From an uncultured Nitratifractor sp. (GTDB taxonomy: Bacteria > Campylobacterota > Campylobacteria > Campylobacterales > Sulfurovaceae): a DNA stretch of 37,605 nt. The stretch is from positions 1 through 37,605 of the forward strand of contig CAMZLH010000055.1 of the NCBI GenBank assembly GCA_947311565.1, read 5' to 3'. Positions 8,831-17,667 of this stretch are shown here, piece by piece (position 1 is the stretch's first letter; each line of letters opens with the position of its first letter). A model generated the notes under the pieces. The model searched no databases. It saw only the letters and a list, made by a program, of their open reading frames with translations, and was not told the DNA's origin. Both the position numbers and the translations under genes were made by a program.

Positions 8831-10345
8831 ATGAATAAATTTTTTATTATAACATCATCTTTATTACTGTCAATATCAATAATGAATGCAAATGTCTGCG
8901 AGAAACAGAACTTTTCAGTTACTATTCAAAAAGAGATATCTATCTCTGAAGCACTAGATAGCTTAGCTGATAGTTGTGAACTTAGTGTAGTTGTAAAAGA
9001 TGCAATAGCTCAAGAGAGATTAAATAAGAAACTCTACTATATTAAATTAAAAAACTCATCTTTAAATAAATTTTTAAATACACTACTAAGCGACAATGGT
9101 TTAAGCTATAAACTTAAAAATAATAAGTTAGAGATATCTTATTTAACAACTAGAACATTTAAAGTACACTATATATCTAGTAGTAGAGTTGGTAGTAGTA
9201 GTGCTAATATTAATATCGCAAATGCTGGTAGAGATAAAAAAGGTACATCTTCAAAAAGTGGAATAAGTATTACTAGTGATGATAAATTTGATTTCTGGAA
9301 TAAACTTAAAGGTGAGATTCATAGAGTTTTAGTAACATCTGGCGATGGAAGTATGCATTTTACTAAAAAAAATGGTGTATGGATTGACAATAAAGGACAT
9401 AGTTGGCAGTTTAACCCTTTAGAGCCAATTGTTGATGCTGAAGCTGGACTAATTACAGTAACTGGTACACCAGATCAGATAGAGAAGGTTGGACACTATA
9501 TTAGAGCTTTAGCAAAACAGATAAAATCTCAGGTTATGATAGATGTTAAAATATTATCTGTAACCTTAAATAATGATAAAAGAACAGGAATAGACTGGTC
9601 TCAACTATATGGTATGCAAAACTTTACTATTAGTACTTTAGCAATGAGTCAAAAAAATATGTCATCATGGAAGAGTGAAGATGGAAAAATAACAGATGCA
9701 GAGTTTGCTGAAGGAACAAGACCAAGTAGTGCAACTCTATTTGATGCTAGGGGTGCTAGAATAATAGATGATTTAATTAAATTCTTAAAAACACAAGGTA
9801 ATGTAAAAACAGTCTCTAATCCTAAAATAATGACACTAAATAATCAGCCAGCACTTATTAGTGTTGGTAAAGAGCTATTTTATAAAACTACATCAACAAG
9901 TACTACAAAAGATGGTAAAGAGACAAGTTCTACTAGAATTGACTCTGTTTTTGCTGGTGTATTGTTAGATATTACACCAGAAATTGATAAACGTGGTATG
10001 ATTACATTAAAGATTAATCCATCTATTAGTGAAACAGATGGTCCTATTGGTACAGAAGGAGCTCGAACAATGCCACCAGATTTAATTAGAAGACAGATAT
10101 CAACAGTTATTAAAGTTAAAAATGGTAAACATGCAATACTTGGTGGATTAATATCGACAGCAACAAGTAGTGTAAATAGTAAAGTGCCTCTACTTGGTGA
10201 TATACCAATATTTGGAGAGGCTTTCAAAAGAGAGAGAAAGATATCTAAAACTGAGGAGTTAGTTTTAATAATAACTCCAAGAATTACTAATGGTAGGAGT
10301 CATATTTCTCTTAAAAAACTAGGATATAGGAGTATTAACAGATGA
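8831..10345 (+). CDS. mshL: Outer-membrane secretin, MshL/CtsD type
   Basis: Forms the multimeric outer-membrane channel for pilus extrusion, secretion or DNA uptake. It has a signal peptide (about 1-20, ending NANVC), then an STN/secretin N domain (about 30-100: ISISEALDSLADSCELSVVV and following), a linker, an N1-like domain (about 205-260) and the secretin beta domain (about 320-490). The secretin signature VPLLGDIPIFGEAF and the ending ELVLIITPRI are clear. 504 residues, close to MshL. If the signal peptide ends at the Cys it could be a lipoprotein, but there is no strong lipobox. It overlaps the ATPase gene by 4 bp (ATGA). Confidence 0.9.
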   Translation: MNKFFIITSSLLLSISIMNANVCEKQNFSVTIQKEISISEALDSLADSCELSVVVKDAIAQERLNKKLYYIKLKNSSLNKFLNTLLSDNGLSYKLKNNKLEISYLTTRTFKVHYISSSRVGSSSANINIANAGRDKKGTSSKSGISITSDDKFDFWNKLKGEIHRVLVTSGDGSMHFTKKNGVWIDNKGHSWQFNPLEPIVDAEAGLITVTGTPDQIEKVGHYIRALAKQIKSQVMIDVKILSVTLNNDKRTGIDWSQLYGMQNFTISTLAMSQKNMSSWKSEDGKITDAEFAEGTRPSSATLFDARGARIIDDLIKFLKTQGNVKTVSNPKIMTLNNQPALISVGKELFYKTTSTSTTKDGKETSSTRIDSVFAGVLLDITPEIDKRGMITLKINPSISETDGPIGTEGARTMPPDLIRRQISTVIKVKNGKHAILGGLISTATSSVNSKVPLLGDIPIFGEAFKRERKISKTEELVLIITPRITNGRSHISLKKLGYRSINR

Positions 10346-11151
10346 GTTATTTCGATACAGCAAAAGAGTCTTTCATAGATGAGATTAATCTAGATACTTA
10401 TATTGAGTTACCAAGTGCTATTTCTGCCTACGAAGAGCTAGAGCAAGCTTTTGAGAAACCTTTTAAGCTTATGTTACTATATGGAGAACCAGGTACTGGA
10501 AAAAGCCTACTACTTAGTAGACTATATGATAAAAAAAAGTATCAAAAAGAGCTACACTATATAAACTCTCCACTTTTAGATGAAGAGGAGTTTTTTAGAA
10601 GGCTATTTGATATTCTAATTCAAAAACCTATGCCTAAAAATACAAAGGTAGATTTTAATACTTTTGTTGAATTTTGTAAGGTTATTAAGGGTCAAAGGGA
10701 GATTATTATTTTATTAGATGAGGCACAGCTATATCCTAAAAAAATTTTAGAACAAATTAGAATTCTCTCTGATACTGGTGTATTAAGATTTGTAATAGCA
10801 GTGCATAAAACAACAGATGAAGATATAATAGCAAAATCTCATTTTCAGACAAGAATATGGGGGAGTATTGAACTTAAAAATGCTACAAAAGATGAGCTTA
10901 AAACTTATATACATCAAAGACTCTTAAAATACAACCAATTTGAAATTGCAAACTTAATTAAACAAAAACATATTGACTTTATACATAAATGTACTAATGG
11001 GAATTTTAGAGCATGTGGTAAATTAATGTATACAACTTTTGAGATATATCAGTACTATGAGAAACATGACCCATCACAATTTAGTACTAATATGTTTTCT
11101 CATAAATTTATTGAAATGGCAGCAATTGCGATAGGAGCTATAGATGTATAA
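10342..11151 (+). CDS. mshM: ExeA/MshM-type AAA ATPase (position of CtsP)
   Basis: 269-residue P-loop ATPase with Walker A GEPGTGKS (about residues 48-55) and Walker B IIILLDEAQ (about 124-132), then RIWGSIELKNATKDEL as sensor-like region. GspA/ExeA and MshM proteins of this family help place or assemble the secretin. It corresponds by order to Campylobacter CtsP, an NTP-binding protein needed for transformation. No membrane segment or peptidoglycan-binding domain is present, so it should be cytoplasmic or peripheral, probably partnering the next gene's membrane protein. It overlaps its neighbours by 4 bp upstream and 8 bp downstream. Confidence 0.88.
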   Translation: MSYFDTAKESFIDEINLDTYIELPSAISAYEELEQAFEKPFKLMLLYGEPGTGKSLLLSRLYDKKKYQKELHYINSPLLDEEEFFRRLFDILIQKPMPKNTKVDFNTFVEFCKVIKGQREIIILLDEAQLYPKKILEQIRILSDTGVLRFVIAVHKTTDEDIIAKSHFQTRIWGSIELKNATKDELKTYIHQRLLKYNQFEIANLIKQKHIDFIHKCTNGNFRACGKLMYTTFEIYQYYEKHDPSQFSTNMFSHKFIEMAAIAIGAIDV

Positions 11152-11890
11152 TATTCCAGAACTAGAGAAGAAATGGCGTAAATATAAGAGAGCTAAATTA
11201 AAGAGAGTTATTTATATTTCGGCACTCTCTATATTATTAGTTGCAGGTGTAGCGACTGCCGTTAATACATATTTAAATAAAAAAGCTATTACACCAGTAA
11301 GTATAGTTAATAGTAGTTTAAATAATAGTAATAATACAAATATAACAAAAAATTCTCAACCATCAATTATAATAGAAAAAAATAGTTTAGATAGTAATGT
11401 TAATGCCTTAATTTCTACTCAGAGGAGTAATGGTAGTATAGATATAACTAAAGCGACTATAGTAAAAACTAATATCCCCGATCAAGAGATTAGAGTAATT
11501 GGTTTTAGCAATAAAGATAAGCAAGAGTTAAAAAAGAAATATGGAGATATACTACTACCAACTAATGCAACTCAAGATATTAATGATAGAGAGCATATTA
11601 AAGAGTTAGAGGATAATTTTAAAGATTCACAAGATCCAAATGATTCTCTAGAAATTGCTAAATACTATTATAAAAAAGGTAACTATAAAAAGTCTGAAGA
11701 TTGGGCAGTTAATACTAATAATATAGATGGAGATCTTGAGGATAGCTGGCTTATATTTGCAAAATCTAGGGCAAAACAAGGTGATAGAGTAGATGCTATA
11801 AAGGTTTTACAATCATTCTATGATGAGACAAACTCACTTAAAGCTAAAAAACTATTAAATAAGTTAAGACATGGTAAAAGTATAGATTAA
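11144..11890 (+). CDS. MshN-like membrane protein with TPR-like C-terminus (position of CtsX)
   Basis: 248 residues: a basic cytoplasmic N-terminus, one membrane span (about 20-43), a long Asn/Ser/Thr-rich periplasmic linker (about 44-110) and a C-terminal helical region (about 160-243) with TPR-like pairs (SLEIAKYYYKKGNYKKSEDW, then a second ~35-residue unit). Vibrio MshN is also a bitopic TPR protein, and Campylobacter ctsX lies at this spot and encodes a membrane partner of CtsP. Low complexity in the linker means the sequence evolves fast, so the name rests on topology and order. The start lies within the end of the ATPase gene. Confidence 0.7.
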   Translation: MYNIPELEKKWRKYKRAKLKRVIYISALSILLVAGVATAVNTYLNKKAITPVSIVNSSLNNSNNTNITKNSQPSIIIEKNSLDSNVNALISTQRSNGSIDITKATIVKTNIPDQEIRVIGFSNKDKQELKKKYGDILLPTNATQDINDREHIKELEDNFKDSQDPNDSLEIAKYYYKKGNYKKSEDWAVNTNNIDGDLEDSWLIFAKSRAKQGDRVDAIKVLQSFYDETNSLKAKKLLNKLRHGKSID

Positions 11891-11898
11891 AGTAAAAA

Positions 11899-13644
11899 AT
11901 GAATAGATATATAGAGTATTTAATTATTAATGGTTTAATCAGTAAAGAGGCTTTAATTAACTATGTATCTACCAATCCAAATAAAGTACTTAATTTAGGT
12001 AGATTACTAGAGGCAAACCTTATAGAAAAAGATAATCTCTACAACTATTTTATACAAGAGTTAAAAGATGGAGATTTAAAATTTACCGATATTGACAAAC
12101 TAGATAGAGAAGATATTGATGTAATAGATTGTTATAGATATATAGCAGATAAATTGCATATAGAGTATATTGACCTTAATAATAAAGAGATTGATATCTC
12201 ACTATTAGATAAAGTACCAATATCTCTATTAATAAAAAATAAAATAATTATTGTTGAGGAGAATGAGTTTCATATTCTTGTCATATTTTCTGACCCTCTT
12301 GATTTAGCGGCTCAGGATCTTATATCTAGGCGATTTAATAAAAAGATATTAAAAGTTGCAATATCAAGATTTTCTGATATTAAAGATAAACTACTACAAA
12401 TTGAGACATATGAGAGTTTAAAGGTATATGTAGAAGATATTAAAAAAGATTTAAATAGTAGCTCAGATAGTGATGAGGAGGAATCACCTGCTGTTCTTAA
12501 ATTGATTGAGTTAATTTTAAGAAACTCAATTGTTAGTAGAGCTAGTGATATCCATATTGAAGCTAGTGAAAAAAATACTATTGTAAGAAATAGAGTAGAT
12601 GGCATGTTGCAGCAAGTATTTCTATTTGATAAGATAATATTTAATCCATTAGCTTCAAGAGTTAAACTTTTAGCAAAATTAGATATAGCAGAGAAAAGAA
12701 AACCTCAAGATGGTAGATTTGGTACTACTGTACTCGATAAACCTTATGACTTTAGGGTATCTACACTTCCAACTCTACTTGGCGAATCTATTGTAATGAG
12801 AATTTTAGATAAATCTAAAGCTCTAATTGCCTTAGAAGATATGGGTATGAGTGATATTAGTTTTAATAATTTTAATTCAGCAATTAAGGCACCTTATGGA
12901 ATTGTCTTAGTTACTGGACCAACTGGAAGTGGTAAGACAACAACACTTTATGGTGCACTTAATGCAATCAAGAGTGTTAAAGATAAGACAATTACTGTAG
13001 AAGACCCTGTTGAGTACCAGATGGGTGGTATTCAGCAAGTTCAAGTTAATAACTCAGCTGGACTATCATTTGCTAGTGCTCTTAGATCTATATTAAGGCA
13101 AGATCCAGATAAAATAATGATTGGAGAGATTAGAGATAATGAGACACTAAGAATTGCTATACAAGCCGCAATGACAGGACACTTAGTTCTATCTACACTA
13201 CATACTAATGATGCCATATCTTCTATATTTAGAATGATAGATATGGGTATTGAATCATACTTGGTTAGTGGGTCTTTAGTCGCAATACAGGCACAAAGGC
13301 TAGTAAGAAAAATATGTCCCTATTGTAAAAAAGAGACAAAAATTAGCGCCAATCTTTTATATAGTGTATCTCCATACATTAATGAGGGGGTAGATATTAA
13401 GTTTTATAAAGGGGAAGGCTGTAGAGAGTGTTTTCAAACTGGCTACTTAGGAAGAGAGATGATTTCAGAAGTTTTAACAGTTAGTAATGTTATATCTAGA
13501 ATGATAGCTGCTGAAGCATCAAAAGAGGAGATAGAGAAACAAGCTAACATAGAAGGGTTTGTACCAATGTTTAGCGATGGTGTCAGTAAAGCTTTAAGTG
13601 GTGTTACAACGATAGATGAGATATTTAGAGTTGCAAGGTTATAG
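11899..13644 (+). CDS. mshE: GspE/MshE-type assembly ATPase (CtsE-like)
   Basis: Cytoplasmic hexameric motor that powers pilus or pseudopilus assembly. The N-terminal MshEN/T2SSE_N region covers about 1-150. It is followed by the catalytic core with Walker A GPTGSGKT (about 340-347), Asp box ITVEDPVEYQ, Walker B IMIGEIRDNET (about 407-417) and His box. The zinc-binding CxxC pairs typical of GspE/PilB are present: CPYC (about 473-476) and CREC (about 505-508). 581 residues is the family length. N-terminal MshEN domains in relatives bind c-di-GMP, but I cannot confirm the binding residues here. Spacing of 8 nt upstream and 3 nt downstream places it firmly in the operon. Confidence 0.95.
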   Translation: MNRYIEYLIINGLISKEALINYVSTNPNKVLNLGRLLEANLIEKDNLYNYFIQELKDGDLKFTDIDKLDREDIDVIDCYRYIADKLHIEYIDLNNKEIDISLLDKVPISLLIKNKIIIVEENEFHILVIFSDPLDLAAQDLISRRFNKKILKVAISRFSDIKDKLLQIETYESLKVYVEDIKKDLNSSSDSDEEESPAVLKLIELILRNSIVSRASDIHIEASEKNTIVRNRVDGMLQQVFLFDKIIFNPLASRVKLLAKLDIAEKRKPQDGRFGTTVLDKPYDFRVSTLPTLLGESIVMRILDKSKALIALEDMGMSDISFNNFNSAIKAPYGIVLVTGPTGSGKTTTLYGALNAIKSVKDKTITVEDPVEYQMGGIQQVQVNNSAGLSFASALRSILRQDPDKIMIGEIRDNETLRIAIQAAMTGHLVLSTLHTNDAISSIFRMIDMGIESYLVSGSLVAIQAQRLVRKICPYCKKETKISANLLYSVSPYINEGVDIKFYKGEGCRECFQTGYLGREMISEVLTVSNVISRMIAAEASKEEIEKQANIEGFVPMFSDGVSKALSGVTTIDEIFRVARL

Positions 13645-13647
13645 TCT

Positions 13648-14889
13648 ATGTATTTTAAAGTAACTTATATTTTTAGAGGAAAAAGAGAGACAAAAGTTGT
13701 TAAAGCAAATAATCAATTTGAAGCCTCTAAGTTGGTTAAACAAGAGAAGAGTAATATTGTAGTAATATCAACTGTTAAAACTTCTGAACCAATTGCAGAT
13801 AGTTTTAGTGGTTTTTCAAAGAGTTTTGAGACTATCTTTAAACAAAAGCTTAGCATAGATGATAAAATATCTTTTATAAGACAAACTGCGGTAATGACAG
13901 AAGCTGGAATACCTATACATGATGTATTAGAAGATATATCAAAAAATACAACAAATAAAACACTAAAAGATATACTTGCATCTATAGCAAACGATATAAA
14001 TGCAGGTAAAAGTATGTCACAAGCACTAAATATATATTATGAGCAGATGGGACATATTGTTATTGCTATGACAAAACTAGGTGAAAAAACTGGTAACTTT
14101 CCCGAGAGTTACCATAAATTAGCAGATATTCTAGAGAGTATTAGAGATAATAAAAATAAATTCAAAAAAGCTATGAGATATCCCGTTATGGTTGTAATAT
14201 CTTTAGTAATAGCCTTTGTTACAGTTATTATGGCTGTTGTACCTAAATTTAGGCAAATTTTTGAAGAGCTAGGAGGAGACCTACCTGTTGCAACAAAAGT
14301 GTTACTATCTGCAGAGAGTTTTTTTAGTAGCTATGGCTATTTAATTATAATATTTATAATGGTAGTAGTATTCCTACATAAACACTACTACAAAAATAAT
14401 AGAGATTATAATTATAGTGTAGATAGAATTTTAGCACATCCCAAATTTTACCTTATTGGTAAATTGGTATATCTATCTAATATATATAACTATACACTAG
14501 TATTTGGCTCTTTAGTAAAGGCTGGAATACCAATATCTGAAGCACTTGAGACATCAATTGGTGTAGTTGATAATTTATATATTAGAAAAAAATTAGAGAG
14601 TATTAATGCAAATATATCTAGAGGTGTCTCTCTATCTGAGGCATTAAATCAGACTGAACTATTTGAAAATATGACACTACAAATGATACGAGCAGGTGAA
14701 AGTAGTGGACAACTTGATAGTATGCTAGACAAAGTATCTGAGAGCTATAATATGAAGTTTCAATATCTAATAGATAATTTATCTGCATATATTGAACCTA
14801 TAATGATAGCAATGATAGCAGGTTTAGTGTTACTGCTAGCTCTTGGTATATTTATGCCAATGTGGGATTTAGGAAAAGTAGCAAAATAG
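13648..14889 (+). CDS. mshG: GspF/PilC/MshG-type inner-membrane platform protein (CtsF-like)
   Basis: Polytopic platform protein against which the MshE motor turns to add or remove pilin subunits. Two T2SSF repeats are seen: FIRQTAVMTEAGIPIHDVLE (about residues 75-95) and YTLVFGSLVKAGIPISEALE (about 285-304). Hydrophobic segments lie at about 177-200, 229-248 and 385-408. 413 residues is typical. It ends the operon: no pilin, prepilin peptidase or minor pilin gene follows. The region after the stop has a 7-bp hairpin (14902-14931) without a T-run and then the promoter of the next unit. Confidence 0.94.
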   Translation: MYFKVTYIFRGKRETKVVKANNQFEASKLVKQEKSNIVVISTVKTSEPIADSFSGFSKSFETIFKQKLSIDDKISFIRQTAVMTEAGIPIHDVLEDISKNTTNKTLKDILASIANDINAGKSMSQALNIYYEQMGHIVIAMTKLGEKTGNFPESYHKLADILESIRDNKNKFKKAMRYPVMVVISLVIAFVTVIMAVVPKFRQIFEELGGDLPVATKVLLSAESFFSSYGYLIIIFIMVVVFLHKHYYKNNRDYNYSVDRILAHPKFYLIGKLVYLSNIYNYTLVFGSLVKAGIPISEALETSIGVVDNLYIRKKLESINANISRGVSLSEALNQTELFENMTLQMIRAGESSGQLDSMLDKVSESYNMKFQYLIDNLSAYIEPIMIAMIAGLVLLLALGIFMPMWDLGKVAK

Positions 14890-14991
14890 TCTACTGCTCC
14901 TCCAGATAGCTAAATTAATAATCTTATCTGGATCTAAGTTCTATTAAGAAGTAAGAGCTACTATTTTTAGAAGGAACCAAAATTAGTTTGC

Positions 14992-14997
14992 TATAAT
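14992..14997 (+). promoter_or_regulatory. TATAAT -10 box of the two-component operon leader
   Basis: A consensus TATAAT within TTTGCTATAATTG, with no clear -35 box, as is usual in this phylum. Transcription would start near 15004, just before a strong hairpin. The first gene begins at 15094. Confidence 0.5.
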
Positions 14998-15009
14998 TGT
15001 ATATAGTTT

Positions 15010-15066
15010 AACTCAGATTATACCTACAGGCTATAGAACAATTATCATGGATAACCTGAGTTTTTT
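15010..15066 (+). terminator. Hairpin plus T-run in the leader of the response-regulator gene
   Basis: The arm AACTCAGATTATACC (15010-15024) pairs with GGATAACCTGAGTT (15049-15062), with one A-C mismatch and one bulged A, around a 24-nt loop. Six T residues follow at 15061-15066. This has the form of a Rho-independent terminator. It lies after a TATAAT box and before the response-regulator gene, so it could attenuate that operon, end a short RNA of about 60 nt, or simply terminate read-through from the pilus operon. Confidence 0.6.
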
Positions 15067-15093
15067 AATACGAAAGTAGCTAGAGGAGTTAAA

Positions 15094-15762
15094 ATGTCTA
15101 AGCATAAAATATTTATTTTAGAAGATGATCCAACATTAAACGAGACTTTAGTAGAGTTTTTTGAAGATAATGATTTTTTAGTTGAAACTACACTTGACGG
15201 TTATGAAGCCGAATCTTTACTATATGAAAATAGGTATGACCTACTGATACTAGATGTTAATGTCCCATCTTTAGATGGTTTCTCAGTTTTAAAGAGTGCT
15301 AGAGAGTTTGGAGTAAAAACTCCAGCAATTTTTTTAACTGCAAAAGATACTTTAATAGATATTAAAGAGGGATTTAAGAGTGGCGCAGAAGATTATATAA
15401 AAAAACCTTTTGTGCTAGAAGAGTTATATATTAGAATAGAGGCTATTTTAAAAAGATATGGAGTTAATAGTAGTAAAAATGAGATAGCAAAAGGAGTTTT
15501 CTTTAATAGTAAAATAGGCGAAGTTACAATAGGTAATAATAGATTCAAACTTAGCAATAAGGAGAGTAGATTACTTAACCTTTTAGTAAGATGCAAAGAG
15601 GATATATTGTCTCATGATTATATATTTAATGAATTATGGGACTACAACGAGACACCAAGTGACAGCTCTTTAAGAACATATATTAAGAATCTGAGAAAAA
15701 TACTTGGCAAAGATAGTATAGAGAGTATTAAGAAAAGAGGGTATAGATATATTGCCAAGTAG
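15094..15762 (+). CDS. OmpR-family response regulator
   Basis: 222 residues: a receiver domain (1-120) with acidic pair E10-D11-D12, phosphoacceptor Asp54 (LLILDVNVP), Thr82 and Lys104 (KKPF), then a winged-helix Trans_Reg_C domain (about 130-220, ending KKRGYRYIAK). It would be phosphorylated by the overlapping downstream kinase and act on DNA. TAGAGGAGTTAAA gives a strong ribosome site before ATG 15094. Upstream is a promoter followed by a terminator-like hairpin, suggesting leader control. Targets are unknown. The nearby cytochrome gene and the pilus operon are natural candidates. Confidence 0.93.
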   Translation: MSKHKIFILEDDPTLNETLVEFFEDNDFLVETTLDGYEAESLLYENRYDLLILDVNVPSLDGFSVLKSAREFGVKTPAIFLTAKDTLIDIKEGFKSGAEDYIKKPFVLEELYIRIEAILKRYGVNSSKNEIAKGVFFNSKIGEVTIGNNRFKLSNKESRLLNLLVRCKEDILSHDYIFNELWDYNETPSDSSLRTYIKNLRKILGKDSIESIKKRGYRYIAK

Positions 15763-16906
15763 TGAAAAGAAGTCACTATATAGATTTATCTCTATTTACA
15801 TTACATTTGTAATAACGATAATATTTACAATATCAGTAATATATTATAACTCTAACATAGATAGAGTAAAACTAGAGTATAAAAGCATTATGCAAGATTT
15901 TGCTACACTTCAGATTAGAAGATTAAAATGGTTACATAGCCACTATCCAAATTATAGTAGATATCCTAGAGACAATAGATTTAAAAGTGCTATATATGAC
16001 CTTGAGTACAGAGAAATTTTTTCGACACTCAATAGTAAATATATTAACTTAGAAGCTACATTATACTTTAATAAAGAGTATGCCATCTATGTTGAGACTT
16101 TAAGTGACTACTACTTAGGTGCAAAATACCTTTTAATAGAGATACCTAAAGATAATAAAATGTTATATAAAATATATAAAAATATAGCAATATATAGTTC
16201 TATATTTTTTATTGTAATGCTATTGATTGGCTTATATTTAGCAAGACTATTTATACAACCAATGAAGAGTTCTATTGAGATTTTAAACAATTTTATAAAA
16301 GATACAACACATGAAATCAATACACCAATCTCGATAATTAATAGTAATATAGAGATGTTAAAGTTGGATCAATTTAACCCAAAAGATAGTAAAAAATTAA
16401 AGAGAATAAAGATAGCATCAAGAACTTTAGAGGGAATATATAAAGATTTAAAGTTTACTACACTAGAGCAGATAAATAAGAGCGACAACGAAGAGATATC
16501 TTTAAAACTACTAATCAAAGAGAGGATTGAATATTTTTCGTATCTATTAGACTCTAAGCAATTGAGTATCTATTTAGATTTAAATGAGTCTATTATAAAA
16601 GGCAATAGAGCACTATATATTCGTCTAATAGATAATATCATCTCTAATGCAATTAAATATAATAAAGTTGGTGGAAGAGTAGATATATATCTAAATAGTA
16701 GTGAGTTAATAGTTGAAGATAGTGGTATTGGTATGAATAGTAAAGAGATAAACAGAGTATTTGATAGATATAGTAGATTTAGCGAGCATGAAGGTGGATT
16801 TGGATTAGGTTTAAATATAGTTAAAAAAATAGCTGATTATTATAACTTAAAAATTGACATAGAGTCTAAAAAAAATATAGGTACAAGGTTTATTATAAGA
16901 TGGTAA
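15752..16906 (+). CDS. Membrane sensor histidine kinase
   Basis: 384 residues with two membrane spans (about 11-31 and 145-167) enclosing a roughly 115-residue periplasmic sensor domain of no recognised family. The HisKA domain carries His187 in TTHEINTP. The HATPase domain shows the N box LIDNIISNAIKYN (N295, N299), G1 DSGIGM (323-328), F box FDRYSRF and G2 GGFGLGL (348-354). It lacks a clear HAMP domain. The start is a TTG lying 11 bp inside the response-regulator gene, and no ATG lies before the first span. The stop overlaps a small heme-protein gene by 7 bp, which may encode a periplasmic partner. Confidence 0.92.
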   Translation: MPSSEKKSLYRFISIYITFVITIIFTISVIYYNSNIDRVKLEYKSIMQDFATLQIRRLKWLHSHYPNYSRYPRDNRFKSAIYDLEYREIFSTLNSKYINLEATLYFNKEYAIYVETLSDYYLGAKYLLIEIPKDNKMLYKIYKNIAIYSSIFFIVMLLIGLYLARLFIQPMKSSIEILNNFIKDTTHEINTPISIINSNIEMLKLDQFNPKDSKKLKRIKIASRTLEGIYKDLKFTTLEQINKSDNEEISLKLLIKERIEYFSYLLDSKQLSIYLDLNESIIKGNRALYIRLIDNIISNAIKYNKVGGRVDIYLNSSELIVEDSGIGMNSKEINRVFDRYSRFSEHEGGFGLGLNIVKKIADYYNLKIDIESKKNIGTRFIIRW

Positions 16907-17229
16907 GAAAAATATATATGTTACTTTTATTAACACTATTAATTAATGCTGATTTTAATAGCAGTTGTGTAGTGTGTCATAGTAAAGAGAAGATAGATTT
17001 AAGAAAAACTTTCATGTGGGCTCTTTTAGTCTATGGAGGAGAGAATAACTTTAAAACGGCACTATTTTACTACTGTAAGAACCCAATATCTACTTCATCA
17101 GTCATGAGTGATGAGTTTTTAAATGAGTATATTCCATTAAGAAAATATATCGATATAGGTGATATAGAACTAAAAAAATCAATTAATATATATTGGGAAA
17201 AATATAAAATAGAGGGTAATTTAAAATGA
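16900..17229 (+). CDS. Small periplasmic protein with one c-type heme motif
   Basis: 109 residues with a signal peptide (about 1-18, ending INA) and a CVVCH heme attachment motif at 23-27. Met69 (SSVMSDEFL) is a possible axial ligand, and Cys59 is extra. It resembles a short monoheme cytochrome c but without the usual GxxLY and GCxxCHG context. The ATG lies within the last codons of the kinase gene, so it is the third member of the two-component operon. That position suggests a heme-based accessory sensor or an electron carrier whose redox state is read by the kinase. This is inference. I know of no named family for it. Confidence 0.75.
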   Translation: MVRKIYMLLLLTLLINADFNSSCVVCHSKEKIDLRKTFMWALLVYGGENNFKTALFYYCKNPISTSSVMSDEFLNEYIPLRKYIDIGDIELKKSINIYWEKYKIEGNLK

Positions 17230-17266
17230 AACTGAAAAATTCACTTTAATTTCACGTTTTAAATGA

Positions 17267-17299
17267 TATAATGTCATTACAATAAAACAAGGAGATATA
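17267..17299 (+). promoter_or_regulatory. Promoter and ribosome site of the cytochrome c gene
   Basis: TATAAT at 17267-17272, about 27 nt before the ATG, and a strong AAGGAG at 17289-17294. The cytochrome can therefore be transcribed on its own, apart from the two-component operon 70 nt upstream. Confidence 0.55.
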
Positions 17300-17659
17300 A
17301 TGAAAAAAATCGCATTATCATTAATTTTTGCCTCAGCTGCACTTATGGCATCTGAGGCTAACGCAACAACTGAAACTAAAGCAGTAGCTACAGCTGCACC
17401 AGCTGCTAACGCTGCAAATGGTGAAGCATTATATAAAAAATGTGTAGGTTGTCATGGTGCTAAAGCTGAGAATAAAGCTCTTGGTAAATCAGATATTATT
17501 GCTGGTTGGGATGCTGCAAAAATTGAAGAGGCTCTTAAAGGTTATAAAGCAGGAACTAGAAATGTACACACAATGGGTGCTTTAATGAAAGGTCAAGTTG
17601 CTTCTTATAGTGATGCAGATATCAAAGCAGTAGCTGAGTATATTAGTAAACTTAAGTAA
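17300..17659 (+). CDS. Cytochrome c553-type monoheme protein
   Basis: Periplasmic electron carrier of 119 residues. The signal peptide covers about 1-22 and an Ala-rich linker about 23-40. Heme attachment is CVGCH at 48-52, with Met92 or Met96 (TMGALMKG) as the sixth ligand. It ends with the SDADIKAVAEYISKLK helix seen in Helicobacter/Campylobacter c553. In these bacteria such proteins pass electrons from the bc1 complex to cbb3 oxidase or to periplasmic enzymes. It uses more GC-rich codons than its neighbours (GCT, GCA, GGT), as expected for a highly expressed gene. It has its own promoter and a hairpin terminator directly after. Confidence 0.93.
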   Translation: MKKIALSLIFASAALMASEANATTETKAVATAAPAANAANGEALYKKCVGCHGAKAENKALGKSDIIAGWDAAKIEEALKGYKAGTRNVHTMGALMKGQVASYSDADIKAVAEYISKLK

Positions 17660-17667
17660 TTTACCTT

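Noticed and set aside
14902-14931. CCAGATA/TATCTGG hairpin after the pilus operon as a terminator
   Set aside because: The stem is only 7 bp with a 16-nt loop and no T-run. The later hairpin at 15010-15066 is a much better terminator.
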